A DNA stretch of 64,000 bases, from NCBI GenBank assembly GCA_905221605.1, contig CAJNDS010002169.1:291967-355966 (forward strand). The letters are read 5' to 3'. Within the stretch, counting starts at the first letter, position 1, and each line of letters starts with the position of its first letter. A model generated the notes under the pieces. It had not been told where the DNA came from, did no database searches, and was given only the letters and a program-made list of their open reading frames with translations. The position numbers and the translations under genes are program-made. The stretch is from Symbiodinium natans (lineage: Eukaryota > Sar > Dinophyceae > Suessiales > Symbiodiniaceae). Of this stretch, positions 15,818-24,247 are shown one piece after another.

Positions 15818-16396
15818 ATGGCAGAAGAAAGTAATGACATCGTTGCCATTGATGAAAAACCAGAACAGGAAGAAGAACCCAAACCAGAAGAGGAAGAAGT
15901 GTGTGCAGCATCTGAACCTAAAGAAGAGCAAAAACGAATTAAAATCAGGGAAGTCGCCAAAGAAAAGGCAGAATGTCAAGACTGCAAGAAAACGATGTGT
16001 ATGAAAACGCTTAGGTATTCCCACCCCGAAAAATGCGAAGGGAAACCCAGCAACGTATTAAAAAAACCTGTTAGGAAAAGCAATGTTAAACCAAAAATTA
16101 ATGTTGAACCATTAGTAGCATCGGAAAATAATTCAGTAGCATCACCGCAATATCAAGAACAACAATTGCCTCCTTCAATGCCAACTGTGCCAAGTGTGCC
16201 AAGTGTGCCAAGTGTGCCAAGTGTGCCAAGTGTGCCACAGCAACAACCCTTAAACCCTTATGCGAATTTAACGCAACAACAATTATTGCAATTACAGATG
16301 AACACAATGAACGCTGAAATCATGAGAAGAAGACAGGAAAAATCCGCTAATATGTGTAAGGCAATGTTTCAATCCAGAAGTAAAAAATCTAAATAA
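15818..16396 (+). CDS. Hypothetical protein with acidic N-terminus, CxxC motif and PSV repeats
   Basis: A 192-residue protein. Residues 1-40 are acidic (EKPEQEEEPKPEEEEV). A cysteine cluster follows (CQDCKKTMCMKTLRYSHPEKC, spaced like a zinc knuckle). Residues about 120-140 hold tandem PSV triplets, encoded by six copies of a 9-base unit around 16185-16230. The C-terminus is Gln- and Met-rich and helical. It begins at a TATATATATGG context 33 bases after the penton gene. A virion-internal or scaffold protein is plausible. Confidence 0.65.
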   Translation: MAEESNDIVAIDEKPEQEEEPKPEEEEVCAASEPKEEQKRIKIREVAKEKAECQDCKKTMCMKTLRYSHPEKCEGKPSNVLKKPVRKSNVKPKINVEPLVASENNSVASPQYQEQQLPPSMPTVPSVPSVPSVPSVPSVPQQQPLNPYANLTQQQLLQLQMNTMNAEIMRRRQEKSANMCKAMFQSRSKKSK

Positions 16397-16408
16397 TAAT
16401 ATATACAA

Positions 16409-16750
16409 ATGGTTCTATATAATAGGTTCAAATTTCAAAAGAACAAACAGCAACATAAAAAAAAATCGTTAGATAATCCTGTCGTTAATTCATCCGCTGA
16501 TTTGGTGTATCACCAACAAAACCTCGACTATTTACTGAATTTGAAAAAACAATTAGAAGCGAGAGAGGCAAAAGAGAAGAATCTGGCATTTAAACGCAGA
16601 CTGTTAGAGGGTCAGATGAAAGCAAATTATGAAGGCGAAATGGCAAGATTGAGAGGGGAAATGCATAATCCAAGAATACCCGAGACTTCACTGGAACATC
16701 TTAAAAAAAGATATGATACATTAAGCGAATTAAGCGAATCTATTTTCTAA
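16409..16750 (+). CDS. Coiled-coil hypothetical protein
   Basis: A 113-residue, basic and strongly helical protein. Residues 45-95 (LLNLKKQLEAREAKEKN, then KRRLLEGQMKANYEGEM) look like a coiled coil. No family recognised. It starts 12 bases after the previous stop behind AATATATACAAATGG and ends 16 bases before the next gene, so the three rightward genes are probably expressed together. A scaffolding or core role would fit the position between virion genes. Confidence 0.65.
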   Translation: MVLYNRFKFQKNKQQHKKKSLDNPVVNSSADLVYHQQNLDYLLNLKKQLEAREAKEKNLAFKRRLLEGQMKANYEGEMARLRGEMHNPRIPETSLEHLKKRYDTLSELSESIF

Positions 16751-16766
16751 AAGAATATATAAAACA

Positions 16767-18119
16767 ATGGTAGTTAAAAATGCTGGAATACAATTTCATA
16801 GAAGGTCAAGATATGAAGATATTTTGGAACTGGTCAATGACAACGAAGATGCACTAAAACCCTTTCCGAATAGAGATGCTGTATTTTATAAACAAAGCAA
16901 CAAGGGAACTCGTTTTGATGGCAAAGACCATTTGGACAAATTAAAAGTCCAAGAAAAACAAATTGCCGAACGAATTGTCAGAGACCATATGCTGCGCGAA
17001 TATGCGTCGGATAATGGTTTAACACACAGAGCATTATTTACACAGCACGACAGACCCGAACCAGAGCAACCCAGAACGCCGGAACAATTTAACATAGGAA
17101 CTGACGCCGAAAGTATGTCTGTTGCTGAAGAATTTGGCACACCGCCAGAACAACAACTGTTTCAAATCAATGAAACATTAGGAAACATAGCAACAGCACA
17201 ACAAGGCAACCAACAAGCAATTTATGAAGCACACCAACAGCAGTTAGAAAGAGAAGAACAAGGCGGTTCAGGAATTTTAAGGACATTAGGCAGCAATGCA
17301 TTAAATTTAGGAGGCACAGCATTAAGAGTAGGGGGTAATGTTGCCGGACACATGGTTTCCGGTATGGATTTTGGAAGTTCGCTTCTGGCAGGTATGTCAC
17401 AGGAAGCAATCAGTCAATTCAATGAAGCAATAATGAATAGAATAAATCCGCCACCGAGACCACTATTAGATTTTACAGGAGACCCCAGAGCGGGACAATT
17501 TACTACATACGACCCAATGCCAATACCAAACATGCAATATTTGCAACCTTCGATTATTTTACAACCCCACCAACCGAATGTAGGAGCAACACAACAACCT
17601 CTACCAATTGCTTCGTCCAGTCAACCCACAGTATCAGAATTACCGGCGTTGCCACCAATACCGCGAACAATGCCACAGCGACCAACAGAACCAAGGGGCA
17701 AACCCAGACCACGACCATCGCCAAAAACATCACCTGAACCATCGTCGCGACCTAATTTTCAACAAGGCGGTTCGTCAAGTTCAAGCGGAAATGCACCGCC
17801 ACCGCAAGAAGAAACACCGAGAACTCGTTTAAATAAAAAAACAAACACAAAAAAAGATGGAAATATTACAAAAGAAAGACAAGATGAAGAAGAAGAACCT
17901 GCTGGTTCAAAATTAATTATTCCAAGTAGAATCGGTATTCAAAAATTAAGAGAAGTATTTGAAGAAGCAAATAACAGAAATACAATAAATACTAAAACTT
18001 ATAGAAATTATAGAAGTTTATACAATAGTTGGGTAAGAGCAGCAGGTGATAAAGATAGAAAAAAACAATTGTTACAAGACCTCAAAGATTTATATAGGCA
18101 ACAAATATTTAAAAAATAA
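16767..18119 (+). CDS. Large hypothetical virion-associated protein
   Basis: A 450-residue protein in four zones. The N-terminus is charged (RRSRYEDILELVNDNEDAL). Residues about 165-215 form a glycine-rich amphipathic stretch (GILRTLGSNALNLGGTALRV, then GHMVSGMDFGSSLLAGM) that could touch membranes. A long Pro-rich, disordered zone runs from about 220 to 350. A helical, Arg/Lys-rich C-terminus follows (KLREVFEEANNRNT, YRNYRSLYNSWVRAAGDKDR). This layout resembles internal membrane-active capsid proteins such as adenovirus VI only in outline. A strong 16-bp hairpin follows the stop. Confidence 0.65.
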   Translation: MVVKNAGIQFHRRSRYEDILELVNDNEDALKPFPNRDAVFYKQSNKGTRFDGKDHLDKLKVQEKQIAERIVRDHMLREYASDNGLTHRALFTQHDRPEPEQPRTPEQFNIGTDAESMSVAEEFGTPPEQQLFQINETLGNIATAQQGNQQAIYEAHQQQLEREEQGGSGILRTLGSNALNLGGTALRVGGNVAGHMVSGMDFGSSLLAGMSQEAISQFNEAIMNRINPPPRPLLDFTGDPRAGQFTTYDPMPIPNMQYLQPSIILQPHQPNVGATQQPLPIASSSQPTVSELPALPPIPRTMPQRPTEPRGKPRPRPSPKTSPEPSSRPNFQQGGSSSSSGNAPPPQEETPRTRLNKKTNTKKDGNITKERQDEEEEPAGSKLIIPSRIGIQKLREVFEEANNRNTINTKTYRNYRSLYNSWVRAAGDKDRKKQLLQDLKDLYRQQIFKK

Positions 18120-18128
18120 ACAAACTTC

Positions 18129-18169
18129 AAAACATTTCAATAAATAAATACTCTTTATTGAAATGTTTT
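18129..18169 (+). terminator. 16-bp perfect hairpin
   Basis: Arms AAAACATTTCAATAAA (18129-18144) and TTTATTGAAATGTTTT (18154-18169) pair fully around a 9-nt loop, 9 bases after the stop of the 450-residue gene. This is the longest perfect stem among the element's gene ends. Confidence 0.7.
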
Positions 18170-18234
18170 TTATTTGATTAAAAAATGTGGTATATGGTAT
18201 GGACTTAAAGAGATAATACCATATACTAATAGGG

Positions 18235-18687
18235 ATGTCCAAAAGGTTTTGTAAAGGTTGCAATGTAAATAGAGAATGGTGGGAGTTTTCCGACAATTTC
18301 AAATGTTGCGATGGATGCAGACAAAAACAAAGACAAAAATACGCAGACAATCCAGAAAAAATCAAGGTTAAAGACAAGCAATACAGAGAGACACACAAAG
18401 AACAAATCGCAGAACGAAAAAAACAATACAGAGAAACCCACCAAGAACAATTGCAGGCATATAGAAAAGAATATATGAAATTAATACATCATTGTCCTAT
18501 TTGTAAATATGATGTGAAATTTTATAAGAAAGCACAACACGAAAAATCACAACACCATCAAGAGAAATTATTTGCGAAAGAGATAGACGATTTGAAAAAT
18601 ATAGACATTGACATAAACAAAATTGAAGACGACGACGTAAAAGAATACATCGAACAACAATTTTTATGTAAGGTAAATTACCAATGA
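18235..18687 (+). CDS. Zinc-ribbon protein with charged repeats and C2H2-like finger
   Basis: A 150-residue protein. The N-terminus CKGCNVNREWWEF and CCDGC gives a four-cysteine ribbon. Residues 40-80 are a charged helix built of near-repeats (YRETHKEQIAERKKQ, YRETHQEQLQAYRKE) like the linker of the GIY-YIG protein. HHCPICKYDVKFY plus QHEKSQHHQEK is the shared C2H2-like finger. It looks like the GIY-YIG protein without its nuclease domain. The acidic tail (INKIEDDDVKEYIEQQ) is separate. It is the last gene of the element and its stop overlaps a hairpin. Confidence 0.72.
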   Translation: MSKRFCKGCNVNREWWEFSDNFKCCDGCRQKQRQKYADNPEKIKVKDKQYRETHKEQIAERKKQYRETHQEQLQAYRKEYMKLIHHCPICKYDVKFYKKAQHEKSQHHQEKLFAKEIDDLKNIDIDINKIEDDDVKEYIEQQFLCKVNYQ

Positions 18688-18727
18688 AAATTCTATTCAA
18701 CGACAAAGAACATTGAATAGAAATTTC
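18686..18727 (+). terminator. 15-bp hairpin at the last viral stop codon
   Basis: Arms GAAAATTCTATTCAA (18686-18700) and TTGAATAGAAATTTC (18713-18727) pair with one mismatch around a 12-nt loop. The first two bases belong to the TGA stop at 18685-18687. Confidence 0.6.
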
Positions 18728-18959
18728 AATTTAAAAAATCGTGAATTTCGGGTTTATGAGTTAGGGGGTGGTTTTGAAAGTTGGTTTGGAGATAATTTTT
18801 TATAAATTTTCGGTTTATTGTTGGTTAAATTGGGTGAGGTGGGATGTGGTAATTGGGGATTTTCAAAAAAAATTGTTCAAAAACGTAGGGTGGGGTACAG
18901 GGATTTTTCGGTGGCACCGCTCGGGCGAAGCATTGGAAAAAAAGCATGCCTCCCTCTGA
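18728..18959. other. Right end of the element (candidate terminal inverted repeat) and junction with host DNA
   Basis: After the last viral gene the sequence stays AT-rich with G/T-biased runs until about 18,890, then becomes GC-rich (GGTGGCACCGCTCGG at about 18,911). The first telomere-like AGGGTT words appear from about 18,965. A terminal inverted repeat is expected here, but its partner would be left of base 1, so the exact boundary and any target-site duplication cannot be seen. A 63-codon open frame is present but not credible as a gene. Confidence 0.45.
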
Positions 18960-19152
18960 CTATTTTAGGGTTCACGTGGTCCCCATTACTTGGGTTTAGG
19001 TTTTAGGTTAGGGTGTAGGACCCGATGTAGGCCCTGTTTGGCTTTTTTCAGGGATCAGGTTCCGTCAGAAGCCCCTTTAAACCAAAAAGGGTTTAGGGTT
19101 TAGGGAAACCCTAAACCCCAAACCCGAAAATCTAAGCCCTTTCTGTTGCTAG

Positions 19153-19290
19153 GTTACTTTTGGGTCTAGAATCTGTGGTGACGGCCGTGTACAAACAGAA
19201 GAGGGCACTCCAAGGAACGGGCAGAGTTGCGTGCCGCCATGTTCGTCAGATGATCTACAGCTTGTGCTGATGATTTGGGCATTTTTCAAA
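19153..19290 (+). CDS. Candidate host exon, 46 codons
   Basis: An open 138-base segment between TTGCTAG and GTAGGGG reads VTFGSRICGDGRV at the start and LQLVLMIWAFFK at the end, with no stop in that frame. AG on the left and GT on the right match intron borders. The putative downstream intron begins with the first copy of repeat family F. No protein family is recognised; coding status is inferred from the open frame and borders. Confidence 0.4.
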
Positions 19291-19294
19291 GTAG

Positions 19295-19380
19295 GGGTAA
19301 CCGTTTTATACCCCAAATAGAATAGAATCCCCTTAAAGGGACCCCCAAAAAGGGTATCCCTGCTGTCGGAAACCCCCATT
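19295..19380. repeat. Family F short element, copy 1
   Basis: Contains CCCCAAATAGAATAGAATCC, AGGGACCCCCAAAAAGGG and TCGGAAACCCCC, shared with copies at 55157 and 59711. It starts within five bases of a putative 5' splice site. Confidence 0.6.
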
Positions 19381-19384
19381 GTGC

Positions 19385-20733
19385 GGGTGGGTTCTCACAT
19401 TTGGTGCATAAAGGAACTTTGGACTGTCTGGATTTCAGCACCCTGAGTCCCCGAAATCACAAACCCTCAGCCCTCCACCCCGCAACCCTGAAACCTGAAG
19501 CCCTGAACATAAAAGCTAAGCCACAATTGAAACCTAGGCCCGATCTAACACGGAATTCAAAGCCCGAAGCCCTGATAAGACCCCAAACTCCAAAACCCCA
19601 AACTCCAAACCCTAAACCCCACACCCTAAACCCTAGACGCGAAACCCTAAACCCTAGACGCGAAACCCTAAACCTCTCAACTCAAACCCAGATCCTCCCA
19701 TGGTGGGGAGAGCTCAGGTTCCCTGTGAAGATCGCCGTCGCTTTGGCACCCTTGCGCGCACAGGCGCTTCGGGGTTCAGGGTTGAGGGTTTAGGGGTTTA
19801 AGGGGTAAAAAGGCTCAAGGGCTTAAGGGTTTAAGGGTTTCAGGGTTTAGGGTTTAGGAGTTTAAGGGTTTGAGGTGTTCAGGTGTTCGAGATTCAGGGT
19901 TTAGGGGTTTAGGGGTTTAGAGTTCTGGGCCATTCTGGTTTGGGATTTAGGGGTTTAGGGGCTACGCAGGGCCATTTGCTCTTCACCCGAAGCGTTTCAT
20001 GTGCTTGCGTTCGTACCTGTGTACCTGCAAGCAAGCTCCGGCACGCCCCAAAGGGATGTCCAGGCCTGAGGGCCCCGAACAACCTAAGCTCACCCCAAAA
20101 TGCCAAACTCATCACTAAATCTCATCTATTGAATATGACTCTCAAATACCTCTGTTGTCTAAGAGGTTCGTTGTCTGGACAAGCATACAAGTGCGAGTGT
20201 ATGTGTCATGTTTATACCACCCTATTTGCGGCTTGCAAACAACAAGCTTATGCGCCGTTGAGAGCAAGTCGCACTGGAGAAGGAACGCCTTCAGTCAGGG
20301 CATTGGCAGCCCCATCCTCGAAACCCTAAGCCCTAAACCCTAAACAAGACACAAGCCAACAAATTGCAGCCACTCTGTGTGTACTCGAAGAACTACAAGA
20401 AAGGACTCCACTATAGCTTTGGTATATATACATATATAGACGTATACATCTGAACTATACCTTTGTGTGCATGTATACAGATATATCTAGCCCCACTTTC
20501 ACATCCTAAATCAAGCCTCAAACCCATAAACCCTAAACCCCCCAAACCCCCCAAACCCAGACTCAAAGCAGCAAACCCTAAACCCTATACCCTATTTGCC
20601 CTTAACCCAACATGTTTTCCGTAACCCCTAAACCCTAAACCCTAAACCCTAAACCCTAAACCCTAAACCCTAAACCCTAAACCCTAAACCCTAAACCCTA
20701 AACCCAACAGACCTAGTCTCAACTTCACTCCAG
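19385..20733. other. Host DNA with mixed telomere-like repeats, no gene called
   Basis: CCCTAAACCC-rich sequence up to 19,680 includes two GACGCGAAACCCTAAACCCTA units. TTTAGGG-type degenerate blocks follow to 19,970, then unique sequence (19,970-20,330), a TATATACATATATAGACGTA stretch near 20,425, and an 11-unit CCCTAAA block at 20,628-20,704. Several 60-130-codon frames are open, partly on both strands; none shows convincing protein character. Confidence 0.5.
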
Positions 20734-20782
20734 GCCTGGGCCCACAGGGCCGCCTGCCGGGAGACCGGCGCCCTGGACGAGC
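20734..20782 (+). CDS. Candidate host exon (first of a pair)
   Basis: After ACTTCACTCCAG the frame reads AWAHRAACRETGALDE and ends in phase 1 at C782, followed by GTTTAGGG. It joins in frame with 20828-20907 across a short intron made of TTTAGGG-like repeats. GAGC occurs at both borders (exon end and intron end), so the intron is flanked by a 4-base direct repeat. Confidence 0.45.
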
Positions 20783-20827
20783 GTTTAGGGTTCAGGGTTT
20801 GGGGTTTAGGGTTTAGGGTTTATTGAG

Positions 20828-20907
20828 CCATGGCGGCTGGCCGTCCCCTGGGGCCAGCGGAATACAAGGATGATGACAAGGCGCAGGAGATCGGACTCTC
20901 CATCAAG
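20828..20907 (+). CDS. Candidate host exon (second of a pair)
   Basis: After TTTATTGAG the sequence continues the previous frame as PMAAGRPLGPAEY, KDDDKAQEIGLSIK, and ends ATCAAG before GTTTAGGG. The run EYKDDDK resembles an epitope tag only by chance. The following intron is again TTTAGGG-rich. No family recognised; the frame and splice-like borders are the evidence. Confidence 0.45.
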
Positions 20908-20974
20908 GTTTAGGGTTTAGGGTTTAGGCTTTAGGCTTTAGGCTTTAGGGTTAGGGTTTAGGGTGTTTTGAGCC

Positions 20975-21109
20975 ATGCCGCCACAAGTCGAAGAGAAACT
21001 CAAAGAGGACGCTTTGACTGCTTGGCATGGCACTAAAGTCGAAGGCGGCCTCAAGACAGCAATTGCAGGACTGGCTGATATCACTAAGTCCTTCTTCTCG
21101 GCCACACGG
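20975..21109 (+). CDS. Candidate host coding segment starting at ATG
   Basis: Forty-five open codons read MPPQVEEKLKEDALTAWH, then KVEGGLKTAIAGLADIT and FFSATR, ending CGG before GTTTGCC. The helical, codon-like composition is clearly unlike the surrounding repeats. Its frame does not continue from the 20828-20907 exon with the simplest splice, so it may begin a gene or use another acceptor. No family recognised. Confidence 0.45.
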
Positions 21110-21250
21110 GTTTGCCTTTAGGGATTAGGGTTCTGGGCTGGGGGCTTCGGGCGCACCGGTTTAGGGATTGGGCTTGGGTCCGAACTTTTGGTTTGTTGGG
21201 TTGCTTTGGTGTTGTTGTCTTCTCTTTTGTGCTGGAACACCACCTGTTTA

Positions 21251-21318
21251 GGGCTGTTTTCAAGGACCTGAAGAAAGTGCAAGGGAGGCTTCTGGGGGGG
21301 CAAAGTTTTGAGGAGCCT
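21251..21318 (+). CDS. Candidate host exon
   Basis: After CTGTTTAG an open frame reads AVFKDLKKVQGRLLGGQSFEEP and stops short of GTTTAAGG. A related open segment at about 21366-21486 reads NVKFEVEVQNNPAHDD and LFQGIDSSSYSP before GTTTGCC. Telomere-like words separate the two. Both look like coding fragments on the plus strand, but the exon borders are uncertain. Confidence 0.35.
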
Positions 21319-21486
21319 GTTTAAGGGCTCTTTGGGGTTTGGGGCTTTAGGATTTAAGCTTTAGGGTTTAGGGGGCGTTGAATGTTAAATTTGAGGTGGA
21401 AGTTCAGAACAACCCGGCACATGATGATCTCTTTCAGGGCATCGACTCATCTTCATACAGCCCCACTCGAACAAAAACTCAACATG

Positions 21487-24160
21487 TTTGCCTAGGACCC
21501 GGAGTAGGCCCTTATTTCCTTTTTTTAGGGTTGGGGAGCGCTGATAACCCCCTTGAAACCAAAAAGGCTACCCTTTTCATACCTAGCTTACTCCTGAGTC
21601 ACCCTAAACCCTAAACCCTAAATCCTAAACCCTAAACCCTAAGCCCTAAACCCTACACCCTCTCCTGGGTCTAGTTGCGAACTTGCCCGGAGGGCGCCCA
21701 GAACCTGAACCCTGCAACTTAGGCTTCCGGGCTCCGGATCCTGATAAGCCCCCAAAATCCCTAAAATCCCGTTTAGGGTTTAGGGTTTAGGGTTTAGGGT
21801 TTAGGGTATCCTCAAACCTAGTCCGAAAACTCGTCAAATCCCTTAACCCTCGTCTCTAAAAACCCAAAAGCATGCCCTAAAAACCCTTGGAGCCTTAAGC
21901 CCTAATCCCTAGACCCAAACACCCCCTTAAGATCCCCCAGCCCTCCAAGTACGCGCACGCCTTAGGTTCGCGTCTCTACTTTATGGGGAAGGCTGGCTGA
22001 CGAACGCAGGCCCCCGGAAGGAATCTAAACCCTGGAGGTTTTAGGGTTTAGGGTCTAGGGTCTAGGGTTTAGGGTTTAGGGTTTAGGGTTTAGGGTTTAG
22101 GGTTATCTTCAGAGTTTTATGTGCTTGGGGATGAGGTCCTAGACTTCAGGGATGAGTTGAGAGTTTAGGGTTTAGGGTTTAAGGTTTAGGGTTTAGGGCT
22201 TGGGATGAACGCAGACTGAGAACCGTCGTTCAAACCCCACTTTTCCGAGACCATATGAGCCCTCTTCCCCGTCCCCCGGCCTCTCCCTCCTGCATAAGCA
22301 AGACGAACCGTGTAGGTATAGCTGGTATCACACATCAAGGCCTATTCTGGGATGCTAGCATCAGGAAGGAGGGGCTTCTCTACACACACACACACACACA
22401 CACACAGACAGAGGCACACACACACACACACAAGCCCCCAGCTTTGTTGCGCGAGGCACCTTCAGAACTGTGCGGCTGGGCTGTGACGGAGCAGTTGAGA
22501 AACTTCCCCGCCACCTCCCCCCCCCCCCCACCCCCCCTGCCGCCCCCTCCCGCAGGGACTGCGAAGTAAAGATACAGTAAGAATCACAGAATGGGGTGAA
22601 TCAAGGGCAGCGACGTTGACCTTTGTCTAGGCAAGTTCATCCCACAGGTGTTTCTTGAATAGTTACAGTTCAGGGCTAGATCCACAGCTACCCTACTTAC
22701 TTACAACCTACCTATCAGTACCTTCAAGAATACCAGAAGCCCTCAACCCCACTTAAAAGTACCCTGACCTTCAAGTATGCTTCATGTGAAGCCCTAAACC
22801 CTCGACCCTAAACCTTAAAATTCCGAAGCATTCTACTCAAACCCTGAACCCTAAACCCTAAACCCTAAACCACCCAGGAAGGAAAAGCTCCGCACCACTC
22901 CAATCACGTGGGCCACGGCGCCTCGGCTGTCGACGATGAGGGCTTTCCCTTCGTAGCCGAGTGAGCACACTTTACACTCTTTTTGGGATACTAGAATCCC
23001 CTATAGAACTGAAAGTGTACACTCTCTTGGGGCTTATGAACTCAGCAACTGACTTCCTTAGCACTGTAGGTCTGTGGCAAATTTCGGGTTCAGGACCCTA
23101 AACCCTAAAACCTAAACCCTAAATTTCGGGCTCAGGGTTTGGGAGGGTCCGGACGAGGAGGGAAGATGGGAGCCCAGAAATGCCTCGACAGCCTGTCCCC
23201 CCACGCTACTCGAAACCCGTTTAGGGTTTAGGGCTTAGGGCGCAGGGTTTAAGACCTTCTGCGCATTCGAAGCAGACTCCCCGAAACCCCAGGCCCTCAA
23301 ACAGATCTCCGCAACTTGAAGCGACAAGCCCTGAACCCTACACCCTACACCGTAAACCCAAAGCCCTGATCCCCAAGCCCTAAACCCTAAAACCCCAAAC
23401 ACTAAACCTTAAACCCTAAACCCTACACCCCTAAAATCCCTACACCCTCAACCCTACACTCCTCAAGCCTACACTCCTCAACCCTCAACTCAAAGACTTG
23501 CACCCGCAACACCCTGAAGCCTCCACCTTGATCCCTAAGCCCTAAACTCTAGCCCTAAGCTAGGATCTTCGGGTGTGCAGAGAGCATCGCCTCAACTGGG
23601 CCAAGGGCCTGGCTTACTTAGGGTTTAGGGTATAGGGTTTATTGTTTAGGGTTTCGGGTTCCTTCAGATCGAGCCATCGCCAAGTAGCCTCAGCTCCAGA
23701 CAAAGTTTAGGATTTAGGGTTTCAGCTATGGAGGCATTTAAGGCGCAAAGCCCTGCAAGCCCCAAAAGCTCCAAACCTAAACCCGAAACCTCAAAAAGAA
23801 GATCCGCAAACCCACCAGCTCTAGACCCTAAGTTCGCCCCAATAGCCCCCGAACCCAACAGTTGATAACACAAACAGTGACAGTCATACGAATAATAGTA
23901 GTGGTTTAACAGCAACAGTTTGATCGAAAAAATAGTGGCAAAAATAGCAATAACAATAGTAGCAACAATAATAAGAATCTTAGTATTAATAACCATAACA
24001 ATACCGATAGTAGTCATAACGGTAATACTAGTCATAGTCATAGTCATGGTTTCAGAACAACAGCTTACTAAAGCCATCCCCGGAGCCTAAACCCTAAACC
24101 CTAAACCCTAAACCCTAAACCCTAAACCCTAAACCCTAAACCCTAAACCCTAAACCCAAG
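21487..24160. other. Host DNA: telomere-like blocks, microsatellites, unique segments
   Basis: Contains CCCTAAA blocks (21,600; 22,850; 23,380), TTTAGGG blocks (21,773-21,808; 22,047-22,106), a (CA)n tract at 22,382-22,432, a C-run near 22,520, a stretch of AAT/AGT/ATA triplets at 23,870-24,060 and a 10-unit CCCTAAA block at 24,088-24,156. No gene can be supported, though short open segments occur. Confidence 0.5.
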
Positions 24161-24247
24161 GAGGTGGACTTCTCTGGGGCCGGGCCGGAGGAGATCATCC
24201 CGGAGGCCCCCCGCTGCCCTGGGGCTTGGGGAGTTGAGGACTTGTAG
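24161..24247 (+). CDS. Candidate terminal exon with stop codon
   Basis: Directly after a CCCTAAA block ending ACCCAAG, 28 codons read EVDFSGAGPEEIIPEAPRCP and GAWGVEDL, then TAG, whose GGGTTTAGGG continuation is again telomere-like. It may be the last exon of a gene whose preceding intron is the CCCTAAA block. Confidence 0.35.
   Translation, partial: EVDFSGAGPEEIIPEAPRCPGAWGVEDL

Noticed and set aside
18768-19006. Two small rightward frames at the viral right end
   Set aside because: They cross the element border, lack a TATA-type start and look like non-coding terminal repeat sequence.
20860-20885. Vector contamination suggested by an EYKDDDK epitope-tag-like run
   Set aside because: The tag is not exact and the segment lies in an open exon-like frame with no vector sequence around it.
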